DNA from: Martelella radicis
GTDB taxonomy: Bacteria > Pseudomonadota > Alphaproteobacteria > Rhizobiales > Rhizobiaceae
Length of the DNA stretch: 64,000 nucleotides
Reading direction: 5' to 3'
Assembly: GCF_014196625.1 (NCBI RefSeq)
Contig: NZ_JACIDZ010000009.1
Coordinates: 124,001 to 188,000 of the forward strand
Below are positions 41,014 to 49,815 of this stretch, piece by piece. Within the stretch, counting starts at the first letter, position 1, and the number at the start of each line of letters is the position of its first letter. The position numbers were made by a program, and so were the translations under genes. The notes beneath the pieces were generated by a model. It was not told where the DNA came from and did not search any database. It saw nothing but the letters and a program-made list of their open reading frames with translations.

Positions 41014-42138
41014 TTACTCCGCAGCCACGGGCAGAGCATCGGTGACGCGCTTGCGGCCGGTGAGGAGGTCGGACATGAGGGCGGATTTGATTTCAATAAG
41101 CTTCGAAAGATGCAGATCAGAAGCTGTGTTTTCGAAACCCTTCAAAATTTCCACAATCGCTCTCTGTTCGTCGAGTTTTGGAAGCGCTAGCACCTGCGCA
41201 TAGATCGCAGTTTGGCTTACGAGCGGTTGGCCTCCTCCGCCTCTGATATTCATCAGAGGCACAAGTGAAAACGCGAAGTGAACATAATCCCGATCCACTT
41301 CTGCGAGAAATTCTTTCGTATAAAGAGCGTTATCCGTAATCCACGCCTTGCCCAAACTCCTGTAAGCCGAGCCGCAATATTCCCCTACGCGCCCGATCAC
41401 GATTAAATCGTCGTCCACTAGACACTCTGAAGTGTAACCAGCTACCCCGTTCCCGCCATATGCGGGATAGGGGGAGGTATCGCTTTGTTCAGGAGAAAGG
41501 CTCTTTACTGATTTAAGCTTTCCGCTTGTAAGCTTGAAGATTTCACCGAATTTGGCAACCGCCCACCCCTCCGGAATCTCCCCGATCTCCGTCTGCTTGA
41601 AGCGCGTGTGGCCGATGCCTTTGGTGAGCAGGCGTTCCAGCATGCCCTGCTTGACCTTCCTGGTCTGCTCGATCACCGCCCGCGTTGCCGCAATAGCCTC
41701 ATCGACGCTGGACAGGATTTCGGCGATGCGGCGCTGTTCGTGGAGAGGGGGAACAAAGACTTCCTCTTTGGCGGTTTTGTCGCGATTAAGTCCTGGGACG
41801 CCTGTCGCTTCGTTAAGGCGCTCCAGGGAGGCAAATTTCAGCAGATAGGTTAGCCACCGCCAATTGCTATTTTCTCTCTGCGCCACGAAGTAAGTTGTAT
41901 CGATAGGCCAGAAGCCGCTCTCGACATAAAAGACGCCTCCAAGTGAGCCCTTACGGGAAATCACAATGCTCGGCCCGGCAGCAGCTGCTTTATCGTGATA
42001 TCCGACAATACCGCTTGACCCGAAGACCGGAACATCGCCTTCCCTACGCTCCGCAGCAGCAAGGGCTTTTCCATATTCAAGTTGAATGAGGTCTCCGAGT
42101 TTAGACCGCCGCCACCCCTCCGGCACCTCACGCGACAT
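41014..42138 (-). CDS. hsdS: Type I restriction enzyme, S (specificity) subunit
   Basis: A 374-residue protein from the ATG at 42138. Two target-recognition domains are visible from their repeated openings, PEGWRRSKLGDLIQLEYGKA (near the start) and PEGWAVAKFGEIFKLTSGKL (about residue 195), each ended by a conserved helix (LLEQRRIAEIL-type and LDEQRAIVEIL). The pair sets the bipartite recognition site. Composition of the second domain is AT-richer, typical of exchange between systems. It overlaps hsdM by 11 bp; a TTG at 42144 is an alternative start. Confidence 0.92.
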   Translation of the reverse strand: MSREVPEGWRRSKLGDLIQLEYGKALAAAERREGDVPVFGSSGIVGYHDKAAAAGPSIVISRKGSLGGVFYVESGFWPIDTTYFVAQRENSNWRWLTYLLKFASLERLNEATGVPGLNRDKTAKEEVFVPPLHEQRRIAEILSSVDEAIAATRAVIEQTRKVKQGMLERLLTKGIGHTRFKQTEIGEIPEGWAVAKFGEIFKLTSGKLKSVKSLSPEQSDTSPYPAYGGNGVAGYTSECLVDDDLIVIGRVGEYCGSAYRSLGKAWITDNALYTKEFLAEVDRDYVHFAFSLVPLMNIRGGGGQPLVSQTAIYAQVLALPKLDEQRAIVEILKGFENTASDLHLSKLIEIKSALMSDLLTGRKRVTDALPVAAE

Positions 42139-43627
42139 AACCAAGCTCCCGCAGAAAGCCCATCATCCGGGCTTCCGCTGCATCCCGCTCGGTCTGAAGT
42201 TCGACCAGCTTTTCCACTTCCGCCGCGACATCGACCTCTTCTGCCTCCTCGGTCAGATGAACATAGCGGCTGATATTGAGGTTGAAGTCGTTCGCTTCGA
42301 TCTCGCCCGTCGGCACCACCCGCGCCAGCCGCTCGGCATCGGCAAAATCACCATAGGCCTTCGCCAGCGCGGCGACATTTTCCTCCGACAGGTGGTTCTG
42401 CGCCTTGCCTTCGACGAACTGCGCAGCGCCGTTGATGATCAGGATCTTGCCCTTGCGCTCGACCGGTTTGGTCTTTCGCAGGATCAGGATGCAGGCCGGA
42501 ATGCCCGCGCCGTAAAACAGGTTGGGTGCAAGGCCGATCACGGCCTCGATCAGATCATCCTTGATCAGCCCCTTGCGGATCCTGCCTTCTGCGCCGCCGC
42601 GAAACAGCACGCCATGCGGCAGCACCACGCCGCAGACGCCGTCTTCCTTCAGGCTCGCCACCATATGCTGCACGAAGGCCAGATCGCCGTAGGATTTCGG
42701 CGGGCAGCCATAGCGGTCGCGGCCATAGGCATCGCCCTTCGACCAGACATCGTGACCCCAGTTTTTCAGTGAGAAGGGCGGATTGGCCAGCACCCGGTCA
42801 AAGGTGCGTATGGCCTTCACGCTGTCGCCCGTCAGATGTTTCGGCTCCAGCAGCGTATCGCCGCGCGCCACCTGGGCGTCGTCGATATCATGCAGGAACA
42901 AGTTCATCTGGCAGATGGCCCAGGTGTTGAGGTTGCGCTCCTGGCCGAACAGCGACAGGCTTTTCGGGTTCTTGCCCTGCCGCTCCAGATGGTGCACGGC
43001 TTCCAGCAGCATGCCGCCCGAGCCGCAGGTGGGGTCATAGATCGACATGCCTTCTTCCGGCTCAAGGCATTCGACGATCAGCCGCACCACCATTTTCGGT
43101 GTGTAGAACTCGCCACCCTTCTTGCCGGCGTCATCGGCAAACTGCGCAATCAGATATTCATAGGCCTGGCCCAGCACATCCGGCTCGACATCGGACTTGC
43201 GCAACCGGTAGGTCTCGAAATGCTGAAGCAGCTTTTCCAGCATGGCATCCGGAAAGCGCTCCTTGTTGTTGAAGTCGACATCCTGGAACACGCCGCGCAG
43301 CTTCATGTTCGCGTCTTCAATGGCGCGGAAGGCGGCGTTCAGATGCGTGCCGATATCGGTGGTCTGCTTGCGCACATCCTTCCAGAAATGGCCCTTCGGA
43401 ATATCGAAGCGGTGCTCTTCCGGATCGGCCGCAATCTCCGCGTTGCCATAGCGCGCAAGCCGCTCCTCATACTCCTCCTGCCAGACATCCGACAGGCGCT
43501 TGAAGAACAGAAGCCCGAAAATGTAGTGCTTGTAATCGCCCGAATCGATCGATCCGCGAAGGATATCCGCCGCGCGCCAGAGATGGCTCTCCAGCTGCGA
43601 AAGGGTCAATGTTGTCACGATATTCAT
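42128..43627 (-). CDS. hsdM: Type I restriction enzyme, M (methyltransferase) subunit
   Basis: A 499-residue N6-adenine methyltransferase. The SAM-binding motif DPTCGSGG (198-205) and catalytic NPPF (282-285) are both present, after the N-terminal HsdM domain (TLSQLESHLWRAADILRGSI). It is the first gene of the operon hsdM-hsdS-hsdR-peptidase. Confidence 0.95.
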   Translation of the reverse strand: MNIVTTLTLSQLESHLWRAADILRGSIDSGDYKHYIFGLLFFKRLSDVWQEEYEERLARYGNAEIAADPEEHRFDIPKGHFWKDVRKQTTDIGTHLNAAFRAIEDANMKLRGVFQDVDFNNKERFPDAMLEKLLQHFETYRLRKSDVEPDVLGQAYEYLIAQFADDAGKKGGEFYTPKMVVRLIVECLEPEEGMSIYDPTCGSGGMLLEAVHHLERQGKNPKSLSLFGQERNLNTWAICQMNLFLHDIDDAQVARGDTLLEPKHLTGDSVKAIRTFDRVLANPPFSLKNWGHDVWSKGDAYGRDRYGCPPKSYGDLAFVQHMVASLKEDGVCGVVLPHGVLFRGGAEGRIRKGLIKDDLIEAVIGLAPNLFYGAGIPACILILRKTKPVERKGKILIINGAAQFVEGKAQNHLSEENVAALAKAYGDFADAERLARVVPTGEIEANDFNLNISRYVHLTEEAEEVDVAAEVEKLVELQTERDAAEARMMGFLRELGYVA

Positions 43628-43750
43628 CCCTCACCGATGCTTTGAAAGCCACAATATCAAAATGAAGCGCCGGGGCAATTTTTCTGGACAGGCAGGCTAA
43701 AGATCGGCTTCAAAGTCTGTGAATTTTTTTTTGGATGAATAGGGTGGGGA

Positions 43751-44380
43751 ATGAAGAATCGGACTTTAGAACGAGCTCTGCTCGTTTTCGGGTGCATGCT
43801 AACTAGCGCTTGGCTTGCCAGTTCGCTTTCCGCTGGTGCAATTCCCTGGGAACCCATCGTTACGGCATTGGGGCTATTTGGCGCTTGGCTTAAACTTGAT
43901 CTTTCGTTTGAAAGGAGGGCAAATGAGCGACCTCGACTTCATCCTCATGATCAGAATCTCGGAATAAAACTCCGGAAGGCTTTTGACCCTTCAACTCTTC
44001 GTTTTCTGCGGGAGCACGGTTACGCGTCGCCGTTTGATGGCAAAATCCTTAGGAACCTGGAAGCTCTGGCGGACGACTGGCATGGAGCAGAGAATGAATT
44101 TGAAAGCGCAACGTTAGACAATATTTCTGCGGAGATAACGCGGCTCGCTGACGAACTTTGCAACAAGATCGCTATTTATGCGGGGCCGGCAGAGCGTTGG
44201 CCGGACGGTTACCTCACCGTTCCATTGCAAGAGGAGCTCGCTGCCGATGAATTCTCCGAAACGACCTGGATGCACATCCGTGAATTGAGAGAAATGTCCT
44301 CATCGCTAGTCGTCGCGTTCGAGAACTTTGAAAAGGAGTTTCGACGGTTGGCCCCGGACGCCTATAAATCTGACCTATAG
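43751..44380 (+). CDS. Membrane protein with cytoplasmic helical domain, unknown
   Basis: A 209-residue protein with two N-terminal membrane segments (residues 7-26, ERALLVFGCMLTSAWLASSL, and 31-48) and a 150-residue soluble part rich in Glu and Trp (ILRNLEALADDWHGAENEFE). It is divergent from hsdM and next to tRNA-Ser. No family was recognised. Confidence 0.65.
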   Translation: MKNRTLERALLVFGCMLTSAWLASSLSAGAIPWEPIVTALGLFGAWLKLDLSFERRANERPRLHPHDQNLGIKLRKAFDPSTLRFLREHGYASPFDGKILRNLEALADDWHGAENEFESATLDNISAEITRLADELCNKIAIYAGPAERWPDGYLTVPLQEELAADEFSETTWMHIRELREMSSSLVVAFENFEKEFRRLAPDAYKSDL

Positions 44381-44503
44381 AGCTTGGAGTTGATCCGGCA
44401 CACCCCGGCCACACGAAAACGTTGCCGCTGCCTCAAATCTGCAAGACCGGCTTTTGCCAGCTAAGAGACACCCCGCGTCAAGAGCGCAGACCACATGGTT
44501 CCT

Positions 44504-44598
<95 letters not shown>

Positions 44599-44779
44599 GT
44601 TTGCGCTTTGTCACCCTCCAACCCAAAGCGCATTGGCTCCGAGTTCGAATTCGTCCTTCACTCTCCGCCAGGTTTTCTCCTAAGCCATCGATCTAGCTGC
44701 GTCCTGCTTCGACGCTTCGGGCGTTCATGTAAATGGGACTGGAGGTTTTTGTGCCAGAACTGCGATCGGGGCGCGGCCG

Positions 44780-44809
44780 CAAAGCAAACGCCGGCCTCGA
44801 AAGGCCGGC
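44780..44809 (-). terminator. Terminator of the iron-binding protein gene
   Basis: On the minus strand GCCGGCCT-TTCG-AGGCCGGC is followed by GTTTGCTTT, 43 bp after the stop of the substrate-binding protein gene. The UUCG-type loop makes it very stable. Confidence 0.7.
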
Positions 44810-44851
44810 GGCTCCCGGAAAACCCGTTGTGCAAAAGGGGGTGTTTGCCAA

Positions 44852-45769
44852 TCAGTCCTGCAGGGCCCCGATCACCTGGTCGGCAAGGGCCTTCTGGGCG
44901 CGGATACCGCCGCTCGCGAGATAGAGAAGGCCGCCGTCGGCATAGATCACCTGGTCGTTCTGCCAGGCATTGGTGCGGGCGACGAGCTCGTTGTCGAGCA
45001 ACTGTTCGGCGGCCTCGCCGGAGCGACCGATAGCGGCATCGCGGTCAAGCACATAGAGCCAGTCGGGATTCTGCTCCATGATGTATTCGAACGACACGGC
45101 CTGGCCATGATTGGCGACGTCGAGATCGGCGTCGGCCGGCGCGAAGCCGTAGATGTCGTAGATGTCGCCAAAGCGCGAGCCGGGACCGAAGGCGGAAATC
45201 TTGCCGCCCGTGGTCAGCAGAACGAGAGCTGTTCCGGCGTCGTCGGTCAGGTTCTGAAGCGTCTCAAGTGAGGTTTCGAGCGCGGCGATCTCGGCTTCCG
45301 CAGCGTCCTGCCTGTCGAAGATCCGGCCCAGAAGCCGGGCATTGCCCTCCACGCCTTCGAGAAACGCGTCATTGGGGATGGTCAGGTCGATCGTGGGCGC
45401 GATCCTGGAAAGGTCATCATATTTCGCCTGGGAGCGGCCGCCGACGATGATCAAGTCCGGCTGAAGCGCGTTGACCGCTTCAAAATCGGGCTCGAACAGC
45501 GAGCCGACCGTCTCGTAACCATCATCGGAAAACTGCGAAAGCGAGGCGGGCATCGGCGCATCGGGTACGCCCGTTACCGTCACGCCGAGCGCATCCAGCG
45601 TATCGAGCGCGGAGAGGTCAAAGACGACCACGGTCTTGGGCCCGGTCTCGACATCGGTGCTGCCGCTTGCATGTTCCACGGTCACCGTTTCGGCAAATGC
45701 CGGGGACGCGAGCAGGACGGGAAGGAGGGCGAGGGCAAGAGGGGCGCGGCGGATTGCGTCGATTGTCAC
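44852..45769 (-). CDS. Iron-siderophore ABC transporter, substrate-binding protein
   Basis: A 305-residue periplasmic protein from the GTG at 45769 (AGGAGATTTCC just upstream), with signal peptide APLALALLPVLLASPAFAE. The mature part has the class III binding-protein pattern (ALQPDLIIVGGRSQAKYDDL, then ERNARLLG-like helix residues) of the FatB/CeuE/YclQ type that binds catechol siderophores. It is divergent from the two permeases and the ATPase. Confidence 0.85.
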   Translation of the reverse strand: MTIDAIRRAPLALALLPVLLASPAFAETVTVEHASGSTDVETGPKTVVVFDLSALDTLDALGVTVTGVPDAPMPASLSQFSDDGYETVGSLFEPDFEAVNALQPDLIIVGGRSQAKYDDLSRIAPTIDLTIPNDAFLEGVEGNARLLGRIFDRQDAAEAEIAALETSLETLQNLTDDAGTALVLLTTGGKISAFGPGSRFGDIYDIYGFAPADADLDVANHGQAVSFEYIMEQNPDWLYVLDRDAAIGRSGEAAEQLLDNELVARTNAWQNDQVIYADGGLLYLASGGIRAQKALADQVIGALQD

Positions 45770-45786
45770 GGAAATCTCCTGATACT

Positions 45787-45801
45787 TGAATTTTGCAGTC
45801 A
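45787..45801. promoter_or_regulatory. RirA-type iron box TGA-N9-TCA
   Basis: TGA at 45787-45789 and TCA at 45799-45801, separated by nine bases, in the 178-bp divergent space between the binding-protein gene and the permeases. TGA-N9-TCA is the iron-responsive operator sequence of the Rhizobiales RirA regulator. It is only 18 bp upstream of the binding-protein start. Short degenerate sites can occur by chance. Confidence 0.45.
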
Positions 45802-45947
45802 ACATATTCAAAAGAAGCCGCCTGGCAAGTGTCCTCGCCAGTGTCGCAGCCGCACGCGGCACACATTGCCGTGAGGCCGGGTATTGCCGGCATTGACCAC
45901 GCGCCGAAATGGATTGCATAAGGCAGAACGTTGAAAAGTAGAGTTTT

Positions 45948-46910
45948 ATGATCCGCATTCTTTCCGCAGCTCTTCTCGCTCTCCTGCTCACTGTCGCAAG
46001 CCTGATGACCGGCGCCACCGCGCTTGATCTCACTGCATTTTTCGGCGGCGGCGATGCGCGCGAGGCCGTGCTCGTGCTTCTGGCGAGCCGGCTGCCGCGC
46101 ACGCTGGCGCTCGTTCTCGCCGGCGGCGGGCTGGCGATCGCCGGCACGATCATGCAGATGCTGGCGCAGAACCGGTTCGTGGAGCCGTCGACGGCGGGCA
46201 CGGCGGAATCGGCCGCCCTCGGCATGCTTGCGGCAGTTTTGTTCTTTCCCGGAATACCGGTGATCGGAAAGATGGTGCTGGCGGCCGGCTTCGCCATGGC
46301 CGGCACGGCGCTCTTCCTCAGGCTGGTGCGGCAGATCCCGGCGCGCTCGGTGCTGATGGTGCCGCTTACCGGCATCATGCTCGGCGGCGTTATCTCGGCT
46401 GTCACCAGCTTCATCGCCTATCGCTATGATCTGATGCAGTCGCTCGGCGCCTGGACCAATGGCGATTTCTCGATGGTGCTGCGCGGGCGCTACGAGCTTT
46501 TGTGGATCTCATTCGGTCTCGGCGTTCTGGCCTATGTCACGGCGGCGAAATTCACCCTGGCGGGTCTTGGAGAGGCAGTCGCCGTTTCCTCGGGGCTCAA
46601 TTACCGTCGGGCCATGCTGACGGGGCTCTCCATCGTGTCGCTGATTTCGGCTTCCGTGGTTGTCACCGTCGGCTCGATCCCCTTTGTCGGACTGATAGTG
46701 CCCAATGTCGTCAGCCTGGTTATGGGCGACAATATGCGCCGCACCCTGCCGTGGATCGCCTATAGCGGGGCGATGCTGGTGCTGGCCTGCGACGTCGCCG
46801 GACGGCTGATCATCGCGCCCTATGAAATCCCCGTCGGCACGATGATGGGTGTATTCGGCTCGGCGATCTTCCTCTATCTGCTTTTGAGGCAGGAAGCCCA
46901 TGCGCGCTGA
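45948..46910 (+). CDS. Iron-siderophore ABC transporter permease 1
   Basis: A 320-residue FecCD-type permease with about nine hydrophobic segments. GGGLAIAGTIMQMLAQNRFV, then PSTAGTAESAALGML (residues about 59-95), and VGSIPFVGLIVPNVVSLVMG (about 243-262) are family hallmarks. It forms the inner-membrane channel with the next gene, whose start it overlaps by 11 bp. Confidence 0.9.
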   Translation: MIRILSAALLALLLTVASLMTGATALDLTAFFGGGDAREAVLVLLASRLPRTLALVLAGGGLAIAGTIMQMLAQNRFVEPSTAGTAESAALGMLAAVLFFPGIPVIGKMVLAAGFAMAGTALFLRLVRQIPARSVLMVPLTGIMLGGVISAVTSFIAYRYDLMQSLGAWTNGDFSMVLRGRYELLWISFGLGVLAYVTAAKFTLAGLGEAVAVSSGLNYRRAMLTGLSIVSLISASVVVTVGSIPFVGLIVPNVVSLVMGDNMRRTLPWIAYSGAMLVLACDVAGRLIIAPYEIPVGTMMGVFGSAIFLYLLLRQEAHAR

Positions 46911-47868
46911 CCGACGAAAAAGCCTTGGCCTGCTCACGCTTGCCCTGTTGGTCCTGCTGGCGGTTGCCTGCATCATCGCCTTCATGACGCTCGGCGCAAG
47001 AGGCTCCTGGGCCTTCGTGCTCGGCTTTCGCGGGGTCAAGCTTGCGGCTCTCGTTCTGGTCGCCTATGCGATCGCGGTATCGACCGTGCTGTTCCAGACC
47101 GTCGTCGGCAATCGTATCCTCACGCCCTCGATCATGGGGTTTGATGCGCTCTACATCCTGCTGCAGACGGTTCTCGTGTTTGCTTTGGGCGCGGGCGGGC
47201 TCAACGCCATGGACCCGAGGTTGATGTTCGTCCTCGAAGCCGCGCTCATGACCGGTTTTGCGCTTCTCCTGTTTCGCTGGCTGTTTTCCGGCGCAACGCG
47301 CAGCATCCACCTCGTCATGCTGGTCGGCATCCTGTTCGGCGGTCTCTTCCGAAGCCTTTCGGCTTTCATGCAGCGGCTCATCGACCCGGCCGATTTCGTC
47401 GTGCTGCAGGACCGCTTCTTCGCAAGTTTCAACACGGCCAATACCGATCTGCTCGGCATTTCCACGGTGATCATTCTCGCCGTCTCGGTTCTCGCCTGGC
47501 GGCTTTTGCCGGATCTCGACATCATGCTGACCGGTCGCGAGACGGCGATTGCGCTCGGCGTCTCGCATGCCCGTGTTGTGACACTGACGCTGTTCGCGGT
47601 CACCATTCTGGTGTCGGTTTCCACCGCTCTGGTCGGCCCGGTCACCTTTTTCGGCCTGCTGGTGGCGAACCTTGCCTATATGCTGATGCCGAGCGGGCGG
47701 CATCGCGCCGTGCTGCCGGCGGCGATCCTGATTGCCGTCATCGCGCTTGTCGGGGGGCAGACGGTTCTGGAGCGAGTCTTTTCCTTCGGCACGGCGCTTT
47801 CCATCATCGTTGAATTTGCCGGCGGCATCTTCTTCATCTTCATGCTTCTCAAGGGGAATGTCCGATGA
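46900..47868 (+). CDS. Iron-siderophore ABC transporter permease 2
   Basis: A 322-residue FecCD-type permease with about nine membrane segments. STVLFQTVVGNRILTPSIMG (residues about 62-81) and VGPVTFFGLLVANLAYMLMP (about 245-264) are conserved. It pairs with permease 1. The ATPase gene overlaps its stop by 4 bp. Confidence 0.9.
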   Translation: MRADRRKSLGLLTLALLVLLAVACIIAFMTLGARGSWAFVLGFRGVKLAALVLVAYAIAVSTVLFQTVVGNRILTPSIMGFDALYILLQTVLVFALGAGGLNAMDPRLMFVLEAALMTGFALLLFRWLFSGATRSIHLVMLVGILFGGLFRSLSAFMQRLIDPADFVVLQDRFFASFNTANTDLLGISTVIILAVSVLAWRLLPDLDIMLTGRETAIALGVSHARVVTLTLFAVTILVSVSTALVGPVTFFGLLVANLAYMLMPSGRHRAVLPAAILIAVIALVGGQTVLERVFSFGTALSIIVEFAGGIFFIFMLLKGNVR

Positions 47869-48623
47869 TCGAGATCAGCAAGGTCTCCAAGAGCTATGGC
47901 GAAACCCGCGTGCTCGACGATGTGTCGCTGACGATCGAGGTGGGCGGGCTCACAAGCATTGTCGGACCCAACGGCGCGGGCAAATCGACCCTTCTTGCCG
48001 TTGTCAGCCGGCTGATGAAGGCCGACCGCGGAGCGGTCAGCGTCGGCGGGCTCTCCGTCGGCGAGGTGGGCGATGATGTACTGGCGCGCCGGCTTTCGAT
48101 CATGCGCCAGGAAAATCACATCACCGCTCGGCTTTCGGTACGCGATCTCGTCGGCTTCGGGCGTTTCCCCTATTCGAAGGGGCGGCTGACGGCCGAGGAC
48201 GAACGCCATATCGACGAGGCGATCGCCTTCACCGATCTTGAGGGTTTCTCCGACCGGTTCCTGGACCAGCTCTCCGGCGGACAGCGCCAGCGCGCCTTCT
48301 TCGCCATGGTTCTGGCGCAGGATACGGATTATGTGCTGTTTGACGAGCCGCTCAACAATCTCGACGTGAAACATGCCGTCGCGACGATGCGGCTGATCCG
48401 CCGCATGGCCCACGAATTCGGCAAGACGGTGGTTCTGGTCGTCCACGATCTCAATTTCGCCTCCGCCTATTCCGATCGCATCGTCGCCATGCGGGCGGGC
48501 CGCGTTGCCGCGGAAGGGCCGCCTGAGGCGATCATCGAGGAGCAGGTCCTTGAAGCCGTGTTCGATACGCCGTTTTCGGTGCGCGAGTTCAACGGCAAGC
48601 GGATCGTGGACTTCTATAGCTGA
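47865..48623 (+). CDS. Iron-siderophore ABC transporter ATPase
   Basis: A 252-residue ATPase with Walker A GPNGAGKST (34-42), signature LSGGQRQR (around 132-139) and Walker B YVLFDEP with the D-loop LNNLD (about 150-163). It powers the two permeases. It is last in the operon permease-permease-ATPase. Confidence 0.93.
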   Translation: MIEISKVSKSYGETRVLDDVSLTIEVGGLTSIVGPNGAGKSTLLAVVSRLMKADRGAVSVGGLSVGEVGDDVLARRLSIMRQENHITARLSVRDLVGFGRFPYSKGRLTAEDERHIDEAIAFTDLEGFSDRFLDQLSGGQRQRAFFAMVLAQDTDYVLFDEPLNNLDVKHAVATMRLIRRMAHEFGKTVVLVVHDLNFASAYSDRIVAMRAGRVAAEGPPEAIIEEQVLEAVFDTPFSVREFNGKRIVDFYS

Positions 48624-48639
48624 ACGCTTTCCGGCGAAG

Positions 48640-48670
48640 AAAAAAAACGGGCGGCCTGTGCTGCCGCCCG
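48640..48670 (-). terminator. Terminator of the copper chaperone operon
   Basis: On the minus strand CGGGCGGC-7 bases-GCCGCCCG is followed by TTTTTTTT, about 120 bp after the copper chaperone stop. On the plus strand the hairpin is preceded by A8, so it probably also affects the transporter transcript. Confidence 0.6.
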
Positions 48671-48791
48671 GCTGTGTCCGAGACGTCCGGCCAACGGCGG
48701 TTCCTGCTTTTCAGGAGCCGCCGAGCCGCTGTCTATGTGTCTTGACGCATTTTCACAGACGTCAGCTGTTTCTCTCCGGCTGCGACAGGCC

Positions 48792-49316
48792 CTATTTGCC
48801 GTGATCCATGCCTTCCATGGTTTTTGCAGCAAAGCTTTCGACCGGCAGATCGATGGTCACGGCGCCGGCCTTTTCGAAGGTGAGTTCGACCTCCACCGTG
48901 TCGCCTTCGACGAGCGGTTGCTTCAGCTTCATGAACATCACATGCAACCCGCCGGGGGCAAGCTGAACGGTCTCGTGGGCAGGCAGCGGAATGCCATTCT
49001 CCATCTGGTACATTTTCATCACCTCGCCTTCCATGCGCATGTTGTGAAGCTGCGTCATGCCGGCGAAATCGGCCGTTGCCGAAACCAGCCTGTCATCTTG
49101 GTCGCCCTGGTTCTCGATGGTGAGGAAGGCACCGCCCACCGGGGCACCGGGAAGCGTGGCGCGGGCAAAGGCGCCGCTGATCGCCAGATCGCCGACCTTT
49201 ACCTGCTGGTTCATCTCGTGCATGGGGGCCTTGGTCTGGGCCTCGGCGAATGCCGCCGGCGCAAGCGCAAGCGAAAGGGCGCCGGCGATGGCAAGGCGCG
49301 TCAGAACGTTATTCAT
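48792..49316 (-). CDS. Periplasmic copper chaperone, PCu(A)C family
   Basis: A 174-residue protein from the ATG at 49316 (GGAG 7 bases upstream). A signal peptide (IAGALSLALAPAAFAE) precedes the PCu(A)C domain with the copper ligands H and M in MTQLHNM and M-x-M, then H-x-M in GLHVMFM. Such proteins deliver Cu(I) to cytochrome oxidase. A His/Met-rich tail (MEGMDHGK) may add metal binding. It is downstream of a DUF2946-like gene. Confidence 0.88.
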   Translation of the reverse strand: MNNVLTRLAIAGALSLALAPAAFAEAQTKAPMHEMNQQVKVGDLAISGAFARATLPGAPVGGAFLTIENQGDQDDRLVSATADFAGMTQLHNMRMEGEVMKMYQMENGIPLPAHETVQLAPGGLHVMFMKLKQPLVEGDTVEVELTFEKAGAVTIDLPVESFAAKTMEGMDHGK

Positions 49317-49366
49317 TTTTTTCTCCACGAATGTCTTCGGATTGCGCGCCGAAACGGCGCGGCGGA

Positions 49367-49795
49367 TCAGAGGACGGCGCGTGGAGGGCCGCGCGGGTGA
49401 TAGGGGCTGAGGTTCGGCAGGACCTGTGCGCCGCTCGCCTCAAGGCTGAATATCTTGGCGATGACCGGCAGGAAGGCCGGCAGTGCCTCTTCCGGCGGCT
49501 GGGGCAGGACCGCGGCCTTCAGCCGGCAGGCGTGGCAGGGACCGTGCGGTCCGGTTTCCTTGTCGGGCCAGTCGCCGCAATAGCTGAAATCCGCGGTGCC
49601 AAGGACAGGGGCCGGATGGGCGAAAGCCGCTCCCACGGGCTGGTAGACAAAGATCAGCGCGAAGCAGGCAATGACCGCAAGGCCTGCCGCAAACTCACTG
49701 CAGATCGTTCGCCAGTTCTGCTTCAATCGCCTCCGTGTGCCGGCGACGCCGGCGCACCCTCCCTTGCGCTTCGACAGTTTTTTAATGAAAAACAT
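49367..49795 (-). CDS. DUF2946-like membrane protein, copper-linked
   Basis: A 142-residue protein with one membrane segment (EFAAGLAVIACFALIFVYQP, residues 34-53), CGDWPDKETGPHGPCHACRL (two Cys motifs, C-x17-C-x2-C) and a Pro-rich tail. The family commonly lies beside copper chaperones. It probably is exported with the Cys region outside. It is 50 bp upstream of the chaperone gene. Confidence 0.65.
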   Translation of the reverse strand: MFFIKKLSKRKGGCAGVAGTRRRLKQNWRTICSEFAAGLAVIACFALIFVYQPVGAAFAHPAPVLGTADFSYCGDWPDKETGPHGPCHACRLKAAVLPQPPEEALPAFLPVIAKIFSLEASGAQVLPNLSPYHPRGPPRAVL

Positions 49796-49815
49796 CCGAT
49801 CCGCAAGCGCCGTGT

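Noticed and set aside
38395-41190. A 931-codon plus-strand frame
   Set aside because: It is antisense to hsdR, whose nuclease and helicase motifs are unambiguous.
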